Of a stretch of DNA of 64,000 nucleotides, positions 46,124-56,568 are shown in pieces. Source of the DNA: Stachybotrys elegans (taxonomy: Eukaryota; Ascomycota; Sordariomycetes; Hypocreales; Stachybotryaceae). The stretch's first letter is position 1; every line of letters starts with the position of its first letter. The position numbers and the translations under genes were made by a program. The notes under the pieces were generated by a model. That model was not told where the DNA came from, searched no databases, and was given only the letters and a program-made list of their open reading frames with translations. The stretch is from positions 1,240,001 through 1,304,000 of the forward strand of contig JAGPNK010000011.1 of the NCBI GenBank assembly GCA_020746835.1, written 5' to 3'.

Positions 46124-47155
46124 ATGCCGCAGTTTTTCGGACCTGGGAGTCGAAGCCAGTCGGTCGACAGCATTAATGACGAAGATCCGTTGGTGAGCCA
46201 TGGCTCATTCCTCACAACTCCAGGCTCTCGACAGAACTCATCCAAGGACAATCCATCTGCGGAAGACAGCCCAAGCAAATCGCGTATCGCCGTGGTTCTG
46301 AAGGACTCACCCTCGCTCAGCAAAGCGAGCCCTGTCGTCTACGATGACTCTCGCCACAGGAATTTTGCTGCGCCTGAACTCAGCTCGACAGCCAAAAAGC
46401 GAAAGCTTTCCGCCGTAAAAGAAACACTTGTCCCGCCTGCCCCAACAGTGGATTCGGGTATCACGTCCGCATCCGCACCTTTCGCCACCGGTCCTTCTTC
46501 CCGGGGGAGACCGAAGGGATGGAGGCCGGGCATGACGTTTGCGGAGGCACGAGCAAACCCGTCGCCAGAGCCGAGGGCTCTTCGTACTGCCAGACCCCAG
46601 GCGGCATCGACTGAGCAGAAGAAGAGGCGAGGCCGCCCTCCGAAAGCCCCTTCACCTCCGCCTGCGTACATCTACCACAGATTGAATCCTCCCAGGATGG
46701 CTTTTATCTGCGAATGGGCTAGCTGTGATGCTGAGTTGCAGAACCTCGAGACGCTCAGACGACATGTTTACATTGTCCACCACCAACGAGGCGCGTCGCT
46801 GGAATGTCGCTGGGGACGCTGTGGGAGGAGAGCCGCGCCGCGGGTGCTACCAAACCCGGAGAGCTTTAAGAAGCATGTCGAGAGAGCGCACCTGGTGCCT
46901 TTGAGCTGGCACGCCGGCGATGGACCCTGCAACACCCACGTGTCTTGCGGCCAAACGGGTGCACTGGACAGCGTGCCCGACTTCCTCAAGGACGCCGAGG
47001 GGAATCAAGTTACGCCATGGGTGCGTGACCAAGAACTCGAGGACCCCATCACCTACAAGAAAAATCGTCGCAAGCTTAAAGAGCTCCTGATACGACGGAA
47101 CGAGAATTTACCAGACGAGGAGTCGTCGGACGAAATGGACGAGAACCCAGTATAA
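46124..47155 (+). CDS. AT-hook and C2H2 zinc-finger protein, putative transcription or chromatin factor
   Basis: A single exon of 343 residues. The first 130 residues are Ser/Pro-rich and disordered. Two AT-hook-like sequences follow: SRGRPKGWRPG and KKRRGRPPKAPSPPP, the second a canonical GRP core suited to AT minor-groove binding. Next are two Cys-His segments: CEWASCDAELQNLETLRRHVYIVHH is a clear C2H2 finger, and CRWGRCG..ESFKKHVERAHL is a second with a longer Cys-His spacer. A nuclear-type basic stretch (AKKRKLS) is also present. The C-terminus is acidic (DEESSDEMDEN). A DNA-binding regulator is likely, but its targets are unknown. It sits between the SMP/C2 gene and the Cys-repeat gene with no evident functional link. 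Confidence 0.82.
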   Translation: MPQFFGPGSRSQSVDSINDEDPLVSHGSFLTTPGSRQNSSKDNPSAEDSPSKSRIAVVLKDSPSLSKASPVVYDDSRHRNFAAPELSSTAKKRKLSAVKETLVPPAPTVDSGITSASAPFATGPSSRGRPKGWRPGMTFAEARANPSPEPRALRTARPQAASTEQKKRRGRPPKAPSPPPAYIYHRLNPPRMAFICEWASCDAELQNLETLRRHVYIVHHQRGASLECRWGRCGRRAAPRVLPNPESFKKHVERAHLVPLSWHAGDGPCNTHVSCGQTGALDSVPDFLKDAEGNQVTPWVRDQELEDPITYKKNRRKLKELLIRRNENLPDEESSDEMDENPV

Positions 47156-47566
47156 CCAGCCCCATTGGGATGATTTCCAGAAGCCAACTTACAGATCACC
47201 CTTACTCGGGCTATTCGATTTACACATTCAGATATTGTCATACAACGCGCCCTCGACATCTGTCTTGGCAACGCTGATCAGGCAGAATTCACCCTGTGGA
47301 GACTGCGGCTGAGGCGCCAACCTCCCTCTTGCTACGCAAAGTCCCGAAACTCCGAAGGATCCATGGCCTCCAAATCAAGCAACCTGGGGTCCATTACTCC
47401 GTAGTCGTATGATTGGACCCATGCTGGTTTCCAAGACACCGGAGCGGGACTGCTGTGCGCGCTTGAGATTCCTACATAAACCCAGAAGGGGACGTTCCAA
47501 GAAGGATTCGAAGTTGGAAGTTGGCCACTTTTTGTGTGTGTGCGGAAAAGCATAGGGACGCACAGG
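47156..47566. other. Intergenic region
   Basis: A short spacer between two plus-strand genes, probably containing the promoter of the Cys-repeat gene. No gene is seen. Confidence 0.5.
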
Positions 47567-50140
47567 ATGGGACGTTTTGCAGAGTTTATGGACAAGGTCT
47601 CTGAGGCCATGCAGCAGCAGATCAATGAGGAGCTTCAGAAGGCGAGGGGGCAGCAAGAGCAGCAGCAGCTGAACCAGTCATCAGCACCCCCAGGCCAATC
47701 TCGGGATTATCGAACCTACGGCCCTCAGCAGTCTTCTTACCAGCAGTCTTTCTACCAGTCGCTACCAGTTCAGTCAGCTCCCCGACAGCAAGCCTCATCG
47801 TATATCAACCAAGAAAGAGAGAGCACGACTCAGCTTCGATCTGAGTATGACAGGCTGATGCGCCAGGCAGAGGAGGTCATGGCCAAACTCGCAGTGCGGG
47901 AGAACGAAGATAAATGGCTGGCGACGGAACAACAGAGACAACTCGCCGAGGAACAAGATGCGTTGCCGAGACAAACAAACCAGGAGTTGAAGCCGCCGGC
48001 TATGCCTCCACGACCACAGAGCCAAGCCCACCCGCCGCCACCGACTTTTTCATCGAATGAATCCGTAAGCTATCCGCCGCCTCCTCGACCGCAAAGCAAC
48101 GTGTATTATCCACCGCCGCCGCCCCTCCCTCCGCGGACTCCAGTAACAAGCCCTCCCGCTACCCAGGCTTCTATCGCCGACGGGTACTATTCCGGCAGTA
48201 GTTGCACCGAAACTCTTGCCGAAAGAATCGCAACACCATCAACTTCGGTCTCGTACCCGCCAGGATCGCATAGTAGGCATCCCAAGTATCAAGCGCCATC
48301 AGTCGAAGATTCGGATGATCAGCTGCCTATCGCGATTCCAGAGTCCGTTGATTCACGAGAAAAGTTCCTGCCCTCGCAGCCCCCCCCAAGAGCAAGCCAG
48401 AGCAAAGATCGCTCAGCTACACCACCCCCACGGGTATCGACACCAGAGCCTGCCCGAATTCACCCTTCGGGGGTCACTCCTCTATTCGACTGTGACATGA
48501 GTCCGGTAACATATGAGATGGATTGGGTTTGCCATCCAGCTGTCCCGGCCTTTAATATCTGTGGCAGGTGCTACATCGATCACATCTTCGAGACGCAGTT
48601 CAGGTACAAATTCATGAAGAGGAGCTACAACGATGGTGTCGCTCGCACCTGCTATTTTGGAAGCAAAAGAGTCAAGGAGAAACTATGGCCTCAGGCAATT
48701 GCGGCTGGCGATCTGGACGCAATGCTCACTTTCATGGCGAAACGAGCGGCTTTGGGATCCTGCCGACAGGCTGCCATCCTAGAGAACGAAACATGGTATA
48801 CGTCACCTGATATCCAAGGGCTGGTCTACTGCAAGGCTTGCTACGAAGACAGTCTCTGTGGCACAGCGTTTGGGAGCCATTTCTCACTGCGCCCGAAACC
48901 TAGCACTGCATACTGCGATACCAGCGTATGGTACTGTCAACGAATGTTCAAGGAGTACTCGGAGAACAATGACTGGGCTGGGTTCGTGGAACAGATGAGG
49001 ATCCGTGTGCAGATACCAGAATGTCCTAAACAGACTCCAGTGGAGGCCCGCGAGCGATCATGGTACACGCACCAGAAATGGCCGCAAGGACTCAACATGT
49101 GCAGTGCCTGCTACTATGACTACTTCCATGGGTCATCAGACCAACGCTGCTTCGAACCTGCACAAATCAACACTCAAAAAGTCGTGTGCATCATGTCCTT
49201 GGTCAACATCCTTGTCCCTGCTCAACAAGCGATTGAGAAAAAGAACCGAGATATCTTCTGGAACGCAATGGCAGCTATAGACAGCCAGCCTTTCTGCCAC
49301 CCAGAAGGAACCAAAAGCGATGTTTGGTATACACTGCACAGCAATCCATCCGGTTTTGCCATCTGCGGCTGTTGCTATAGTGGTATTGTTGAGGCAGCGG
49401 GAGGCAGAAGGTTTTTCAAACGCCACGCTGGCATCTCCCAACAAGATCGAGTGATATGCTGCTTCAATCCCAGCCATGCTCGGTGGATGGAGTTTATGCA
49501 AAAGTATACCGAGAGTCTGAACAAGGGCACCTCGAAACCTCTGGACGACTTTGCTGGTCGGTTCGGCCATGTGCCCTGTTGCAACCGACGCAATCTCAAG
49601 CTGGGGGCCAACCGCCGCTTCTGGGGCTGGGGAGTCGTCGCCATTTGCGAGGAATGCTACTACACATTTGCGGAGGGATCGAAGCTGGAGCCGCATTTTG
49701 TGCTCAAAGGCGACGTGTCTCCAAAGGAACGCATGTGCGATGTTTATTCTCCCCGGATGCGCAGGATTTACAAGGAAGCATGCGAGTCAAACGACCTAGC
49801 AGGCCTACTGGCAGTAGGAGAGCACAGGCACGAGGTGTACTGCCGAACCATCATAGTCTGCCAAAACATGCGCAACCAGATGGAAATACAGGTCTTGCAG
49901 GCGCAGGCGGCGGGAATCCAGGGATCCGTTTACAAGAGCATGGGTGCAGTGCATGACATTACCATGGGGCATACGTACACGGTGGGAAACGCTCTTGTTG
50001 GTTATGGATATGTGAATGAGATGTCGCTTCAAGGTGCGATGCTGGATAGGGAGTCCAGGGAGCTGGGGGCGAGCGCGACGAACCCAATGCATCTGACGAA
50101 CATGATGATGCTGCAGCAGCAATGGGCAGAAGTTGAGTGA
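47567..50140 (+). CDS. Protein of unknown function with five tandem C..W..CxxCY..C modules
   Basis: A single exon of 857 residues from the ATG at 47567; the frame is open 11 codons further, but only from a GTG. Residues 1-130 are Gln-rich with coiled-coil potential, and 135-305 are Pro/Ser-rich and disordered. Residues 309-765 form five tandem modules. The CxxCY cores sit at Cys332, 422, 512, 600 and 694, a spacing of 88-94. Each is preceded by a Cys (309, 399, 486, 577, 672) and a Trp (320, 410, 499, 587, 686) and followed 25-28 residues later by another Cys (362, 450, 541, 631, 724). Four Cys per module suggest metal binding, though disulfides are possible. There is no signal peptide or membrane helix. 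The C-terminus (770-857) is Met/Gln-rich. I do not recognise the family. Confidence 0.85.
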   Translation: MGRFAEFMDKVSEAMQQQINEELQKARGQQEQQQLNQSSAPPGQSRDYRTYGPQQSSYQQSFYQSLPVQSAPRQQASSYINQERESTTQLRSEYDRLMRQAEEVMAKLAVRENEDKWLATEQQRQLAEEQDALPRQTNQELKPPAMPPRPQSQAHPPPPTFSSNESVSYPPPPRPQSNVYYPPPPPLPPRTPVTSPPATQASIADGYYSGSSCTETLAERIATPSTSVSYPPGSHSRHPKYQAPSVEDSDDQLPIAIPESVDSREKFLPSQPPPRASQSKDRSATPPPRVSTPEPARIHPSGVTPLFDCDMSPVTYEMDWVCHPAVPAFNICGRCYIDHIFETQFRYKFMKRSYNDGVARTCYFGSKRVKEKLWPQAIAAGDLDAMLTFMAKRAALGSCRQAAILENETWYTSPDIQGLVYCKACYEDSLCGTAFGSHFSLRPKPSTAYCDTSVWYCQRMFKEYSENNDWAGFVEQMRIRVQIPECPKQTPVEARERSWYTHQKWPQGLNMCSACYYDYFHGSSDQRCFEPAQINTQKVVCIMSLVNILVPAQQAIEKKNRDIFWNAMAAIDSQPFCHPEGTKSDVWYTLHSNPSGFAICGCCYSGIVEAAGGRRFFKRHAGISQQDRVICCFNPSHARWMEFMQKYTESLNKGTSKPLDDFAGRFGHVPCCNRRNLKLGANRRFWGWGVVAICEECYYTFAEGSKLEPHFVLKGDVSPKERMCDVYSPRMRRIYKEACESNDLAGLLAVGEHRHEVYCRTIIVCQNMRNQMEIQVLQAQAAGIQGSVYKSMGAVHDITMGHTYTVGNALVGYGYVNEMSLQGAMLDRESRELGASATNPMHLTNMMMLQQQWAEVE

Positions 50141-50266
50141 CGATTGGGGCGCATAGCCTAGGAGCAATGACAATATATTTGATTGGTAACTATACAAATC
50201 CAAGGGGTATAATGAGCCGAGATTTTCCTTTGATATCCAAACGCCGCTTTTCACGACCCGATGTCA

Positions 50267-51010
50267 TTATGCATGCTTTTCTTTCTGACCTTTGAGTTCC
50301 GCAATGCCTTGAACGACAAGCCATCTCGCCATCAAGTCATGGAGCCAGCCACCAACGGAAGTCTCCACGAGGGTAGGCTTCTCGTCATCTCTTCTCCACA
50401 TCCACGACTCATTGACAAACACGACATGGTCACTGGAGCCGGGAGCGGGTAGAACCTCGGCGATGATGACGCCACGGGGCCGAGGACCAGAGTACGACGC
50501 AGGGGGATCCAGCGCCAGTTCGACGCGCTCCGAGCCCGGCACCCGGCCTTCCCCGTGATATGACACGGTGTAGGCGCCGTTGATGCGGTCCCCCACGGCA
50601 AAGTGGGAGGCGCGGATCCAAGACTCGTCAAAGGATTGACGGGCAGGCTCGGAGCGCTGAAGCATGGAGCGCACGGCGAAGGCGTTGGGCGTACGGCCAA
50701 AGGCCACGTGGGCGGCGCGGGTGTAGGCCAAGAGGAGGTCTTCCTGGGGGAGGACTGTGCGGGGGACGGGGTCGGATAAGACTCTCTCGTGGGCGATGAT
50801 CCAAGGGGAGTCGGCGGCTGCGACGTCCGGGGGAAGACTAATCGGATAGGAAGATTGCTGCTGCTGCTGGGTCTCCGTAGAGGGAAGGCGGCGGCTGTGA
50901 GAAGATGTGGTGGTTTGAGAGAGTGTTCTGCGGAGGTGGTAAAGCCATGCTGCGAGGCCGGCAAGGGGCACGGCGAGGGTTGTGATGCCGATGCGGAGGT
51001 ATGAGTGCAT
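50267..51010 (-). CDS. Hypothetical single-pass membrane protein
   Basis: A single exon of 247 residues from the ATG at 51010 (MHSYLRIGITT). The frame is open 46 codons further, but those residues are repetitive leader-like sequence. One hydrophobic helix at about residues 7-24 (LRIGITTLAVPLAGLAAWLYH), followed by Arg, suggests an N-terminal anchor with the rest on the Arg-flanked side. A Gln/Ser-rich linker (residues 40-55) leads to a globular part with SPWIIAHERVLSDPVPR, LLLAYTRAAHVAFGRTPNAFAVR and a beta-rich C-terminal half (INGAYTVSYHGEGRVPGSERVELAL; VVFVNESWMWRR). I recognise no named domain. Its stop is 126 bp from the stop of the Cys-repeat gene, so the two are tightly convergent. Confidence 0.7.
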   Translation of the reverse strand: MHSYLRIGITTLAVPLAGLAAWLYHLRRTLSQTTTSSHSRRLPSTETQQQQQSSYPISLPPDVAAADSPWIIAHERVLSDPVPRTVLPQEDLLLAYTRAAHVAFGRTPNAFAVRSMLQRSEPARQSFDESWIRASHFAVGDRINGAYTVSYHGEGRVPGSERVELALDPPASYSGPRPRGVIIAEVLPAPGSSDHVVFVNESWMWRRDDEKPTLVETSVGGWLHDLMARWLVVQGIAELKGQKEKHA

Positions 51011-53495
51011 ATTGTGCGCGGCGGGTGGAGGGAGTTGGATGTACAGCGGAGAGCTGAGGTTGGATGCGAAGTGAAGCTGGTAGCCTTGGGGATAGCCTTG
51101 GGGATCGGGTATATACGGGTAAGCACCAGCACCTAGTAATATGAGCAATACCCCCCCGGTTCTATCTAGATGCCATCATGGAATATGATGGATTTCAATC
51201 GATATTTGAAGAATATCACATCTGATCGCTCTCTACTAACGCGTACAGAAGAAGAAGGCTCTTTAAAAATATGAATAACGCCATGGAGCTGTAAATGTCG
51301 ACTCATCTCGTGATCACTCTCGTTCCTTCGCCTCAGCTCAGGGACATGCCATAGGCTCTGACTCAAAGCTCAGTTGCTCGAGTCGTGAATAGACGACAAG
51401 TATTCCGTACTCGGCAATCAAAAAGAAAAGAAAAAAAAAGGCATCAGTAATCTGGTACGCGCCAGCCGATCCCCCAAACGACACGGCTGGATCCGTGGGC
51501 CGGGGTTGGGGCTGCATTACATCAGTGGACAGGGATGACGCCGCAGCTGACAAACTCTCGGGCTCTCGCTTTTATGTATGCAAATATTTTATTTTATTTT
51601 GCTTTGTTTTGTTTTGTTTTGTTTTGTTTCGGCTTGCTCATGCGCTTGAGACCATGCGCGCTTGTCCGGCTTACCCGTCGCTTTGGTAGGTGAGACATGA
51701 CAATACGAGACAGGAGAGGGATGGGAGGGATAGAAAGGGGCTTGGATAGCAACATGGGATTCGGGGCTGAGGATGATATGGGGTTGTGAATGGCAAAAGA
51801 TGGCGATGCATGCGGCATTGTTACTTGCGCATAAGCTGTCTGCATAACTAGCCGGCCGCTAGGATACTCGGGATGTTTTCAATGAAGATCCCGTCTACTC
51901 GAGCTGTCAGAGTAAAATGAGAGCAGCTGGGATGTGAATGCCAGCAATCTACCCTTCTGTCTCTGGCCGAATCACATGCCACGTTATAAGTCCGAGACTG
52001 GCAGAGAGGAATGAATAACCTACAGAGAATATCATACTTGCGCTGTAATACTGCCCAGAGGATTAAGGTATGGCTTGGCCAAGGATAGATGCAGAGGAGG
52101 GTGGAGATGGGCTCTGGATGACGCGAGCTGGCACATGGTCTTGCCACGAGCCACAGAACAGAGACCACTAGGAAAAAGCAAAGTACGTAGGAGTAACGGG
52201 TTCGCAGCCGGGAGGACGGTCCACGACGGCCGAGTCGCGCTGCATGGAAGGGGGCTCAACCTCGTGTTGGCGGTTTGCTTTGTAATTCGCGTGACGCCGC
52301 CCAGCTCCGCCCGCCTCGGCGGAATGTTAATGAATCTCTCGAGGCCCGCCGCCGTCGCCGGTTGGACATCGTATCCCTTCACACGGGTATGGAATACATG
52401 GCCTCCAAGCAATGCAACAAAGAGCAAGCAAGATAAGAAAGAGATGGACGGCCGGATAAATGCTTATTGATATTGGGGGGGAAGGGGGAAGGGGGAGGGG
52501 GGCAAAGTCGATTTCAAAGCAATGGACATATTCCCGCTGGTCCCATGGCAAGTGGAGATGGGATGGCTAAGGTACCGCTGTGATGTAGCCAACCCAGCGC
52601 TCTGGATCTCAATGGAAGGCGCTGTTGCTGCTCCTCCTCCATCCCGCGCCCCATCCCAAAATACTATACTTGTACTTGCATACCTAGGTACTAGTATACT
52701 AACAAAAAGTGAATTGGAGGGGACAGCCATTGCGTCTGCCGCGACTGTGCATGCCGTCATGTACCGCTCTGCATACCTTGTGCCTTGAATTGAATTCTGT
52801 GCACGTCAGTTCGGGATACATATCTACCTCCTTGCCGGCGCCGTTGGTGCGCGCTCGACGCCGGGCTCGCTGCACGTTGCAAAGTACCTCTCATGTACTC
52901 CGTATCCGTACCTGCCTGGGAAACCAACAGGCGGATGGAACAGGCTATCGCGCCCCTCCATGGCTCCAGGGCTCCGTCCCCATCCAACCACAGCCATCCA
53001 TTCAAGCCATCAAGCCACCACTCGCCATCCTGTCTTTTCCCTGACTTGGTTATGGCCTCAGGCATCGCACCCGTCGTCCCCCATTTGCCCATCTATCCTG
53101 AACCCCTGCTCGGGCGAGTTACCCACTCCTCATCGCCGCCCCCCCCCAGTCAATAAGTGGTACCAGCTTGCTGCTGAGGTACCTTGGCTCTGCCTACTGT
53201 GATGCCGCCGTCGCCGTCTGCTTCACGTCCTCCCTCGCATCCATCATCATCATCGCCAGATCCCGCTCCCGATCCAACCCTCTCTCACCTCGACGTCCAT
53301 CGCCCGCCTGGCCCCGACTTGCCCGCCCCCCATCACCAGCATCACACCATCCTCGACCACAATCAGAATCGTCCACAGCGACGAAAATGGCATCGTGTGC
53401 ATAATCGTTTCCTTGCAACTCTCGGGATTCCCAGTCATACCCATACCACATCTACCGACAACACCACCACCACCACCACCCACACCGCCAACACC
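51011..53495. other. Divergent intergenic region upstream of the NRC-2-like kinase
   Basis: 2.5 kb without a supportable gene apart from the possible kinase N-terminal extension from 53202. An ATTTT/GTTTT repeat array lies at about 51583-51628. The segment near 52470-52502 is a G-rich tract. The rest probably holds promoter and leader sequences. Confidence 0.5.
51583..51628. repeat. Short T-rich pentanucleotide array (ATTTT then GTTTT)
   Basis: Several consecutive pentamers change from ATTTT to GTTTT, a simple microsatellite. Confidence 0.75.
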
Positions 53496-55671
53496 ATGCC
53501 TTCCTCCAAAAACAGCACCCATTCCAATGGTTCCGGCGGCGGTCAGGTCACCCACCGCCTACGCAACTTCTTCCGCATCAACAGCAGTAGCAGCGCCGAC
53601 AAGAATTCCAACGCCGGAGCCGCCTCTCCTGCCTCCGCCGGTCCTTCTCCCGTCTCCGCTGCCGGCGGCGGTGGCGGCGGCAACAGCAATGGCAGCAACA
53701 GCGGCGATGGCTCCCTAGGCTCCAAGACCTTCCGCCACACAAAGTTCTTCAGCAGCACCGTCGGCCGTCTGAGAGCTCACACCTCGGCCAGCGAGGGTAA
53801 TCCCCTCGAGGAGGCGATGAGCCCGACGCTACACGCGAACCCCTACTTTGCTCACCAAGGTATGCCCGGCCTGCGTCATCACAACACCGACTCTGTGCCC
53901 CCGAGCCCCCCTGATACCCCGACGCTCAACGTCTCCGGTCCCGACGGCGGCCCTCCCGAACAGACCAGCAGCAAGACCAAGGAGGAGCTCGCCAGGCGGT
54001 TGCGCAGAGTTGCCAGCGCCCCCAACGCCCAGGGCCTCTTCACCAACGATGCACCCAAGGAGCCGATGCCCACTGACGGCGACCGCCCTGCTACGGCCGA
54101 GCTGGGCAAGGACCCCATCGTCCAGAACACCAACAACGGCACTCTCGAGCTTGTCGAACCTAAGCCGATCAAGAAGAGCCCGACCCTTGGCATTCCCAGC
54201 GAATCGGCCGCCGCAGCCGCAATCGCTGCAGGACTCCAGCCCCCAAACACGTCCCTCGCCTTCCGCAGGACCTACAGCTCCAATTCCATCAAGGTCAGGA
54301 ATGTCGAGGTCAGCCCTGCCAGCTTCGACAAGATTAAGCTTATCGGCAAGGGTGACGTCGGCAAGGTGTATCTGGTGAGGGAAAAGAAGAGCAGCCGGCT
54401 CTACGCCATGAAAGGTAACCCACAATTTCCCCGCGAGCACCTTCGTGCCGTGCCGTGCCGTGCCGTTATAAGGAGGCTAATTGTATGGCGATGCAGTGTT
54501 GAGCAAGAAGGAGATGATCAAGCGAAACAAAATCAAGCGAGCTCTGGCCGAGCAGGAGATTCTGGCGACCAGCAACCACCCCTTCATTGTCACGCTCTAC
54601 CACTCTTTCCAGTCGGAGGATTATCTCTATCTCTGCATGGAATACTGCAGCGGAGGAGAGTTCTTTCGCGCCCTGCAGACGCGCCCCGGCAAGTGCATTC
54701 CCGAAGAGGATGCTCGCTTCTATGCTGCCGAGGTTACTGCCGCTCTCGAGTACCTCCATCTGATGGGCTTCATCTACCGAGATCTGAAGCCAGAGAGTAT
54801 GCCATCCCGCCTCGTCCTCCACTCTCCTCGATAGCCTCTGACCACCCTGCCGTGTAGATATCCTCCTCCATCAATCGGGACACATCATGCTGTCGGACTT
54901 TGACCTGTCCAAACAGTCCGACCCTGGTGGCAAGCCTACCATGATTGTGGGCAAGAACGGAGCTCGCACCGACGCCTTGCCGACCATTGATACGCGGTCC
55001 TGTATCGCCAATTTCCGAACCAACTCGTTTGTCGGCACTGAGGAGTATATTGCTCCGGAGGTCATCAAGGGCAGCGGCCACACGAGCGCCGTCGACTGGT
55101 GGACACTGGGTATTCTCATCTATGAGATGCTCTACGGCACTACCCCTTTCAAGGGCAAGAATCGTAACGCGACTTTTGCCAATATTCTGCGTGAGGAAGT
55201 GCCTTTCCCGGATCACTCGGGGGCGCCGCAAATATCCAAGTAAGTCAGCTGGTGATGTACTCTGCCGTCGTTCAAGTACTGACTGTTTGCAGTCTCTGCA
55301 AGTCTCTGATTCGCAAGCTCCTGATCAAAGACGAGAATCGAAGGCTGGGAGCACGGGCCGGCGCATCCGACATCAAGGGACACCCCTTCTTCCGCACCAC
55401 GCAATGGGCCCTCATCCGTCACATGAAGCCCCCCATCACCCCGCACGCCGGCCGTGGCATCGACACGATAAATTTCAGAAATGTCAAGGAAAGCGAGAGC
55501 GTGGACATTAGCGGTTCGAGAGCCATGCCGGGCGTCCCTCTGGATAGCGGCCTGGCGACACCCGGCGGCGAGCTTGTCGACCCGTTCCACGAGTTCAACA
55601 GCGTCACGCTACACCACGATGGTGATGACCACACGCCGACCGCCAACGGGCAGACTGTCGGCACCTCGTAG
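53496..55671 (+). CDS. nrc-2: AGC-family serine/threonine kinase (NRC-2 / Fpk1-Kin82-like)
   Basis: Four exons, 53496-54414, 54497-54796, 54858-55239 and 55293-55671, give 659 residues from MPSSKNST. The frame is open upstream to an ATG at 53202, which would add 98 Pro/Ser/His-rich residues. A long disordered N-terminus precedes the kinase domain. Visible are the glycine loop GKGDVGKVY (from residue 284), the ATP-binding Lys306 (YAMK), YRDLKPEN with Asp402, DFD at 420-422 in place of DFG, an insert of about 45 residues before [11 protein letters not shown], and the C-lobe [16 protein letters not shown]. The DFD and activation-loop insert fit the phototropin-like AGC group containing Neurospora NRC-2 and the yeast flippase kinases Fpk1/Fpk2. 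It probably controls lipid asymmetry and growth polarity. Introns follow the codons of the catalytic Lys and the DLKPEN motif. Confidence 0.92.
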
Positions 55672-56568
55672 TAGAAGACGGCGACGTCGCACCGGCGGGA
55701 GGACAGCCGAGGTCTCTCCCCTCGTACCAGCTGCTCGCTGCTCCTAGAATGTTGGCTCGGCGCAGGAGAGAGGAAGTGGCACTGTATTGGTTTGATTTTG
55801 CATTTGGCGCGCGCGTTTCTCACAGTTTTATCATTTCTGGCATTATTCGACTCTCACTCATTTAGATCAGACATGGCTGGTGGCGGCACCGACAAGCCGG
55901 TCAAACGACGGCGGAGGGTAAAATCAGTCGTTGTTGCCCTCCCGCAAGCGGAGAAAAGACAAAGAGAAAAACAAAAACAAACCCAGCTGCTCATAGGCTT
56001 CACAGACGGCGTCTCGTTGAGTTTGGCGTTTACGGGAAGAAAAGGGAAAGAGAGCAAGGAATGTTATGTATACTTGTCGCCCAGTACATGGAAACAATCA
56101 CATCTGATCCGCAATAGACACTGCTCGACAGAGCGCTGAAGATTATTTCCAGGAAGAACCCTGCGTATTTCAAAGCATCTTTTTCGCGGGTGAAAATGGA
56201 TGGCTGGTGCGAGGCTCTTAACGTTGCGGCGCCAAGTGAGGTGAAGTGGATGGGTGACTGTGACTCCCAGCCTTCTTGGTCAGATGAGAGGCTTCGTAGC
56301 GCAGCACATGACCGCAAAACCACCAGCCCAACTCTCCACAACCAGTAAGCTGACCAGAAACAACCACTTCTGCCATTCCAGGCTGCCTTTCAGATGACCG
56401 GGATTGTCCATTGCTCCTCTTTGGGGGAGGCTCTGCCCCGTGCACGGGGGTTGTGCTGTGTTATAAGGCTTCCACGCCCAGGCAGTAGATGGTGAGCATC
56501 ATAGAATACGACACTGCAATACTTGAGTGGTTTGTCGTTTGAGAACGCTGGTGCGTCTATCCGGAACC
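55672..56568. other. Intergenic region
   Basis: Between the kinase and the second CorA-like gene, both on the plus strand. Short open frames here lack protein-like features. Confidence 0.5.

Noticed and set aside
47200..47515. tRNA-like B-box sequences (TTCGA in several places, e.g. near 47504)
   Set aside because: None is flanked by pairing acceptor, D and anticodon arms, so I call no tRNA gene in the window.
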